NCBI GenBank assembly: GCA_003427395.1
Contig: BFEA01000389.1
Span: forward strand, 924,167 to 988,166
Direction: 5' to 3'
From: Chara braunii
Taxonomy: Eukaryota > Streptophyta > Charophyceae > Charales > Characeae
Length of the DNA: 64,000 bases
The notes under the pieces were generated by a model. That model ran no database searches and was not told where the DNA came from. It was given only the letters and a program-made list of their open reading frames with translations. Shown piece after piece: positions 58,764-64,000 of the stretch (positions within the stretch are counted from its first letter, which is position 1; each line of letters starts with the position of its first letter). The position numbers were made by a program, and so were the translations under genes.

Positions 58764-59600
58764 CTAGGGCGGATACCCTTGTAAAGGTATTCGCACCAAC
58801 ACCGAATCATAGAAGGCCTTAATCATTGTCCGTTTGACCCTAACACTGACGAATCCGAAAAAGCGCGCGTCCATGGCTCCTTCCGTCGATAAATTTGTTA
58901 GTCTCGCCCTTAATTTAGCTCCTTGCCAACGGTATCTTGCATGATCCAAAAATTTTGTTTTTAGCTCTTGTACTTGGGTTTGTGCCTCTGGAATCTATTG
59001 TTTCTGCTCGTGTGAATTTTCCTGTTGCTCTCGTTCCAATAGATCTTATATTATAAGAATTTCCTCTTGATGCCACTAAGCGGCCAGGTACTTAGAAAAC
59101 TCATTACTTTTCCTAACCGAAAAGAACAGCCCGTTATTAAACCATGCAATTTGGGAGTCATGTAATTGATGATTCTCTTTGAAATTCCGGTATTCCCAAA
59201 TTTGCCTTAGGTATCCTTGAAAGGACTTAAATTTAAGCAAAGAGGTGTTGAGCTTATAATAGTAGTCCTTAAGTTGGAGTGATAATCTGTGCGGAATAGG
59301 CCCTGAAGGATAATAAAATGGGGTGTGCCAAGGATTTTTGGGAATATTGAGTGTGGGGCCACAAATGGAAATGAGAGCCCCCACGCGATTCCAGTCTTAG
59401 TGAGGGAGGACCATGGTCGCGTTAAAGAGATGGCGCGTGCTACTTTCAAATGTTCACTTAATCCAAAAAGTGACTTTGCACTTCCATGGGGGCTAATCGT
59501 CCTTTCTTTGAACGGAAAGGCGGGGTTACATACGTGGGATCTCGCTTTCGAATTGAGTCTCGATGCCATTAGTTACAAAGTTCGGAATCCGACGTGGATG
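58764..59600 (-). mobile_element. LINE ORF2 fragment between endonuclease and RT
   Basis: Minus strand. The frame 59384 to 58764 reads GPTLNIPKNPWHTPFYYPSG, YYYKLNTSLLKF, then a Gln/Glu-rich coiled-coil-like stretch and ARYRWQGAKLRARLTNLSTE, ending near VRVKRTMIKAFYDS. This is the layout of the linker between the endonuclease and RT of plant-type LINEs. In-frame stops at 59076 (TAG), 59046 (TAA) and 58995 (TAG) all sit where Gln would fit, each one C-to-T change from CAG or CAA. A second frame (59207-59569) carries the 5' part, so there is also a frameshift. The RT itself is absent. Assignment is by layout and composition, not by a catalytic motif. Confidence 0.5.
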
Positions 59601-60368
59601 GTCTCAGCGTAGTCGCTCTTTCCCTGTGTTCGTCCTCGCCATGTGTCTGGTAGTGGAACTATTCTCTCGACAACGCTGCACAAAGTGTTGGGCCTGTGGG
59701 ACGCTACTGTCGTCCTTGGGATGACAATAATTTCGTTAAAAGGCAATAATAACCACTACGGGGGAAACTAGGTGTCGATGATGACAAAACCAACTCGTAT
59801 GAATCCCGAACACCTCGTCTTAAGTAAAAAATAATAACATCTGCTGATCTTGGCGATGACTTCCCGTACGTCCCACTCCCATACACGTGTCCTTTCCTTG
59901 TTATACGAGATTGGCCGCGATGGGGATGTGGGGAGGCGGCACCCAGTCGGGTCAGAACAATCGATCCACATGGCACAAATAAATTATGAGTACGTCAATC
60001 ACAAAAGTAAATAGTCGCAATGCTTCGTGTCTAATTGCCTTTCATTCATCCGGCGAACCGATAAAAAAGAAAAGTGCAAGTTTATCGACAATCGTCATTC
60101 GTCAAAGGGGACGACAAGCATGCATTCCCATAGTCTCTGCGGGATTTTCGCTTCGTTATCCCAATCAATGCACCTCTGCAATAAATCTCACATACACGAC
60201 TCCTCAGCTATCCGAGAGACACATCAGTAAAGAAAAATGATAAGATCTCCTGAGGCTTACTGGTCCCTTTGAGTTCAATGATGGTCGTTCGGGACGAGAT
60301 TCGATTGAATTCAACAGGGCCAAGCGAGATCAAGGAAATCTCGAGTCATTTTGGCATTCATCGGATAT

Positions 60369-60371
<3 letters not shown>
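59601..60371. other. No supported gene
   Basis: Balanced sequence with short ORFs only. Confidence 0.5.
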
Positions 60372-60459
<88 letters not shown>

Positions 60460-60484
60460 NNNNNNNNNNNNNNNNNNNNNNNNN

Positions 60485-60533
<49 letters not shown>

Positions 60534-60560
60534 GAGACAGAGAGAGAGAGACAGAGAGAG
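60372..60560. repeat. (GA)n microsatellite with a 25-base assembly gap
   Basis: GA repeats on both sides of Ns at 60460-60484, in the same orientation, so the gap probably hides more of the same repeat. Confidence 0.95.
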
Positions 60561-61954
60561 ATCATAGCTTGACTGAAGAAGAGGATTGAGAAGAGAGGGA
60601 GAGAACTTGGTCATACAGATAGTCTTGAAAGGGAGCACTTGACTATTCGCCATGGACTTAGCTTTTGAAAACCGAAGGAAGAAGAATCTGAAAATCAAGG
60701 CGCATCGGCCTTCTGCTCTCTGATAATGGTCTTTGGCAATGCAACTCGTACACACACTCTCTTCTCACTTCGGTACTGAGGATCATGACCGCCTTGTACC
60801 ATCCTTAAAAGGACAATAATCGTCACCCCCCCAACTCAGCTTTTGCACCGACTTGCCCAGATCCTGTGGTTCTCTGCGGCCACCCAACACACAACCTTGC
60901 ATACACTACTTTCGGCTCGTCTGGACTTTTCGACTCTCTACTTGTACATCACCTAGCCACGACTTCCCTGAAGTTGGCAGATGGGTTAAGAGAGCTCTTC
61001 GGATGCGCTTGCGGGTTTTATAGTTGCAAAGAGGGGAATAGAAGATGGGGAAGAGTGGAGTAGAGATAGCAGGGTGTGAAGGGAGAGTTTGGGTTAATCG
61101 CCTGGGGAAAGCCATATCGATCCCCACGAGTTTCTTCGTAGCCAATCATATCACAACGTGCGGGAAGTATCCTCCTTACACGATGTCGTTTGACAGCTTC
61201 AAACTTGGGGTGGGGAGTTCCTGTATGGGGATGAATGCGGGAAGGATGAGAGAGAGAAGAGTAGCACCTGCGGGACCAAGATTCAGGCGAGAAGAAGTGG
61301 GGGCGAAGCGAGAAGGGAGAGGGGATGGGAAACAACTACAGGTGAAGGAGAGAAGGCGCGAAGAGGAGGGTGAAAATGGCATGGGTCCAAGTGGGAAGCG
61401 GCGAAAGCTTGCATGTATGGCGCCGGTGCAGAAACGAAAAAAGGCACCGAAACAGTAACATTCCATCCATTCTGGTTTTAAAGCTACTTCAAGATTGAAA
61501 AATTCAAAAGAAATATCAGCGAGTGGAAATGGGTGTGCGAAAATCCTATGTGTATCTAGCGGAACATTCACTTGCAAAAAAGGACATGCCATCGGCAAGA
61601 GCGCCCGTAATTTCTGGAATTCTCAACTGCCAAACAAATTCCTAGCACGCTCGCGCGCGTAATTCCTACGGAGATGCATGGATTGCCGAAAAGGAATTGC
61701 AAATAAATCCAAAAAAAGCATTGTCTTCGACGTGAGAGGGCCTGGTTGGCCTCAATTCTGTGCACTGAGGGGATAGCAAAAAGGAAGGGGTACCCAAAAA
61801 AACCAAGAGAATTGTGAAGAGTAGGAACAACAAAAACTCAGGGCTTCAGAAGATTTTTCGGGTACGAAACTGTTTCGTCACACACATGTGTTTGTGCTAG
61901 CGTTCACACATGCCAGGCTGAGAGATTCATTGACAAAGTCCTGCCTTTCTCTGT

Positions 61955-61957
<3 letters not shown>
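60561..61957. other. No supported gene
   Basis: The frame 61045-61458 (137 codons) becomes a Lys/Arg/Glu run from purine-rich DNA and has no domain. A palindrome TACGAAACTGTTTCGTC lies at about 61864-61880. Confidence 0.45.
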
Positions 61958-62042
<85 letters not shown>

Positions 62043-62172
62043 TAGGAGGACAACGCCGAAACATTCACATATGCGCGAGTGTGTGTGTGTGTGTGGGAGA
62101 GAGAGATTGGAAAGGCCATTTTCAAATTAATCTGCCTATAATTCTGCATAGAAGTTTGGTAAGATTCATTGG

Positions 62173-62258
<86 letters not shown>

Positions 62259-62310
62259 CTTACACACTTACACACACACACACTTACACACACACACACA
62301 CACACAGGAG
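61958..62310. repeat. (CA)n microsatellites
   Basis: A pure CA tract to about 62036 and an interrupted CA/CACTTA tract at 62188-62306, separated by about 150 bp with (GT)n and (CT)n pieces. The two tracts share flanking wording (CTCTCTCTCACACA, then AGGAGGAC after each), so they look like a duplicated block. Confidence 0.9.
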
Positions 62311-63574
62311 GACATCATCGGAACGCACCCTCATTGTGACAGTATCACACCGAAACAACCTCTTATACGTTCATAACCGTGGTGTGTCATGTGTGGGAAG
62401 AAACCCGTACCAGACAGGGGCAGGGTCCCATAAATATACTACTGGGACTTCTTCCAAACGGACAAGGACCAAAAAAAAAGGAAAAAATAATGAACTGATT
62501 CTAACATTTCTGTTGTTCCACGTTTTTGGGCTGCAGTTTTTTGCAACCCGAAAAACATTTATGAAGTTTCAGTTTTAGGCCTCACTTTTCTGTCGTATTC
62601 AACTTTTTTGTAGTATGCAGTTTTTTTCTGCAAGGTCAAAATACTAAGAACTGAAAGCCTTAGGGCACTTTTATGAAGTTATCCCTTTCTTCTTTTAGCC
62701 TTCGTGTGCATACTTGCGTGCGACTTTCACGAGCATTGATACCTGTGTGGGGCTTTCATGCTCGTAAGTTGCACACAGGTACGAGTACCAAACTTAACCA
62801 AAGGATATAAGAAAAAAGCAATATGGCAAATGGTAAATGGATGGAACTAAGAAGGCGGAAAGGAGAGGGGAAGTGAACACCATACACACCAAAAGACTCA
62901 CAATGTTGCATGCTGCACCTGGACGCGAGCGACATTTGGGGGGCCCGAAGGTTGCTGAGGGCCCCTAGGCCGCGCACCCATTCCAAGCATGCGACCGAGA
63001 GGCCCACGCGGGCACGCCCCACGACCATGTTCTAGGCGAAGGAACCTTTTCGGTGCCACCCATACTCTCATTTTTCAGCATTTACTTATTTATTTATTGC
63101 CGACCCTTGCATGATTCTATTTTTGTCTATTTCAGGGCATCGTTCCGAACTTTTTAGCATATCAGAACAAACCAGTGCTTGTTCGGATCAACTTGAATGA
63201 AATTCAACCTAAGGGGCGTTGCGACGGAATGCTGCGGCCGACGCTAAGCGCTCTGCCCAACATTATCGGGTTGGCCTACGGCCCTACGGTCCCTTGAGGC
63301 GCTACCAGTGAGATAGCACCTCGGGAATTCCGACTCTTCCTCCGAGGACGGAGCGACGCAGCTATGTGAGATAAAGTTCTTGCAAGCTGTATGTCGATAA
63401 GACTACCGCCAGCGCCGAGTAAGGGAGAGGTGTAAGATTTGCTGTGACTCATCGAGAAATATAGAAGGCCTAGTGACGTGATACAACATCAGGCGCGACG
63501 AAGAGTGACCAGTGGAGTAGCGGGAGTGACATTTGTAAAAGTTAACGACGCGTAGTGGGCTTGAGGGAGAAACA
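62311..63574. other. No supported gene; probable 5' leader of the last ORF
   Basis: Gene-free. From about 63210 the sequence becomes GC-balanced and lacks repeats, and may be the promoter and leader of the ORF that starts at 63575. Confidence 0.4.
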
Positions 63575-64000
63575 ATGGAGGTAGAAGGAGGAAGTGGAGA
63601 AAGACCTGTTGCGGGTACAAATCCAAGGCCTACCGAAGGCAGCGGAATCAGAATGGAAGCTCGATCTCCTCCACCAGGCCCCGCAGACCCGGTGGACTAT
63701 TGGGAGGACGAAGATAGAATAAGGTCCTTGCTGGCGCTGTGCTTTGAAGATGGAGTCTACCCAACGGATTTGGATCCGGGAGAGATGGAAGTACAAGGTA
63801 GGGAGGTCACGGAGGTGATGTTTACTCTAAACACATCTCTCGATGAAATCATGGTCAAATGGCCTAAGGAGAGAACAATTTCAGTGATCTTCAAGGAGAA
63901 TGCCAGATTTCTGCCGAAGAAAGTCAAGGATGACAGGATGCGTGCCTTTGAAGACAGTTGGATCCTTGGGAGCGAGAAATTTCCATTGGAATCAAGAAGA
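63575..64000 (+). CDS. Partial ORF, possible LINE ORF1, open at the window end
   Basis: ATG at 63575 in a good context (ACAATGG), then 142 codons without a stop up to the window edge. The N terminus is Gly/Pro/Glu-rich and is followed by PVDYWEDEDRIRSLLALCFE, an acidic segment, and ISVIFKENARFLPKKVKDDR ... AFEDSWILGSEKFPLESRR. The last part resembles the start of the nucleic-acid-binding domain of plant-type LINE ORF1 (DUF4283-like), but this is a judgement from pattern only. Codon use is balanced and there are no internal stops, unlike most frames here. It could also be a host gene. The C-terminal region that would decide (zinc knuckle or not) is outside the window. Confidence 0.5.
   Translation, partial: MEVEGGSGERPVAGTNPRPTEGSGIRMEARSPPPGPADPVDYWEDEDRIRSLLALCFEDGVYPTDLDPGEMEVQGREVTEVMFTLNTSLDEIMVKWPKERTISVIFKENARFLPKKVKDDRMRAFEDSWILGSEKFPLESRR

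Noticed and set aside
61045-61458. 137-codon ORF with a basic tail
   Set aside because: The tail is produced by GA-rich DNA; there is no domain or paralogue.
61864-61880. TACGAAACTGTTTCGTC palindrome as a third hammerhead
   Set aside because: It has a GAAAC-like part but no CUGAUGA block or stem II on either strand.

Overview
The window is a repeat-dominated stretch of a eukaryotic nuclear genome assembly. The evidence is long (CA)n, (GA)n and (CT)n microsatellites, two reading-frame-preserving GT-AG introns, LINE, SINE, MITE, hAT, Helitron and DDE-transposon remains, four N gaps (10144-10769, 31038-31085, 46718-46862, 60460-60484) and no ordinary host gene that I can recognise. The plant-like LINE fragments together with a Plavaka-type transposase make a large algal or plant genome, perhaps a charophyte, my best guess, but the species cannot be proved from the sequence. 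An intact Nextera mate-pair junction adapter (12163-12200) shows that at least one join is a library artefact.

Layout. (1) 1-10000: a GC-balanced cluster of four plus-strand genes. They are an unknown protein (540-2108), a Plavaka/KDZ-like DDE transposase with an N-terminal C2H2-like finger (2957-5671), a C48 (Ulp1-like) cysteine peptidase (6354-7583) and a spliced gene of unknown function (7978-9926). The first three stay in one frame but carry isolated in-frame stops, and the fourth carries one. Three near-identical 69-70-nt hairpins with 16-bp arms (316-385, 6050-6118, 7626-7695) sit between the genes. (2) 10000-14600: microsatellites, two copies of a TA-flanked MITE and low-complexity DNA. 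(3) About 14600-28000: an AT-rich island holding a decayed multi-gene Helitron. It has a basic protein (17664-18353), a Rep-helicase polyprotein that runs at its C terminus into a second C48 peptidase domain (18338-24671), a pair of diverged paralogues of an unknown protein on either side (15952-16971 and 24915-25919), and a spliced unknown gene (26132-27551). (4) 28000-35100: tRNA-derived SINE copies, microsatellites and a minus-strand LINE 3' part (33164-34560). (5) 35100-48760: three copies of a non-coding unit of about 4.5 kb, two of them directly abutting, with nested insertions that can be called from filled and empty sites: a TIR element, hammerhead-ribozyme-bearing repeats, foldback elements and a hAT-type element. 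(6) 48760-64000: a minus-strand LINE reverse-transcriptase fragment, short tandem arrays, a third foldback copy, a LINE linker-region fragment, and an ORF at 63575 that is still open at the window edge.

Common thread: both large DNA elements carry their own Ulp1-like peptidase next to or fused with the replication or transposition protein, and nearly every gene is interrupted by sparse stops. Many of these stops can be explained by C-to-T or G-to-A transitions, although some aligned cases cannot. The elements therefore look like fairly young, decaying copies rather than active ones.
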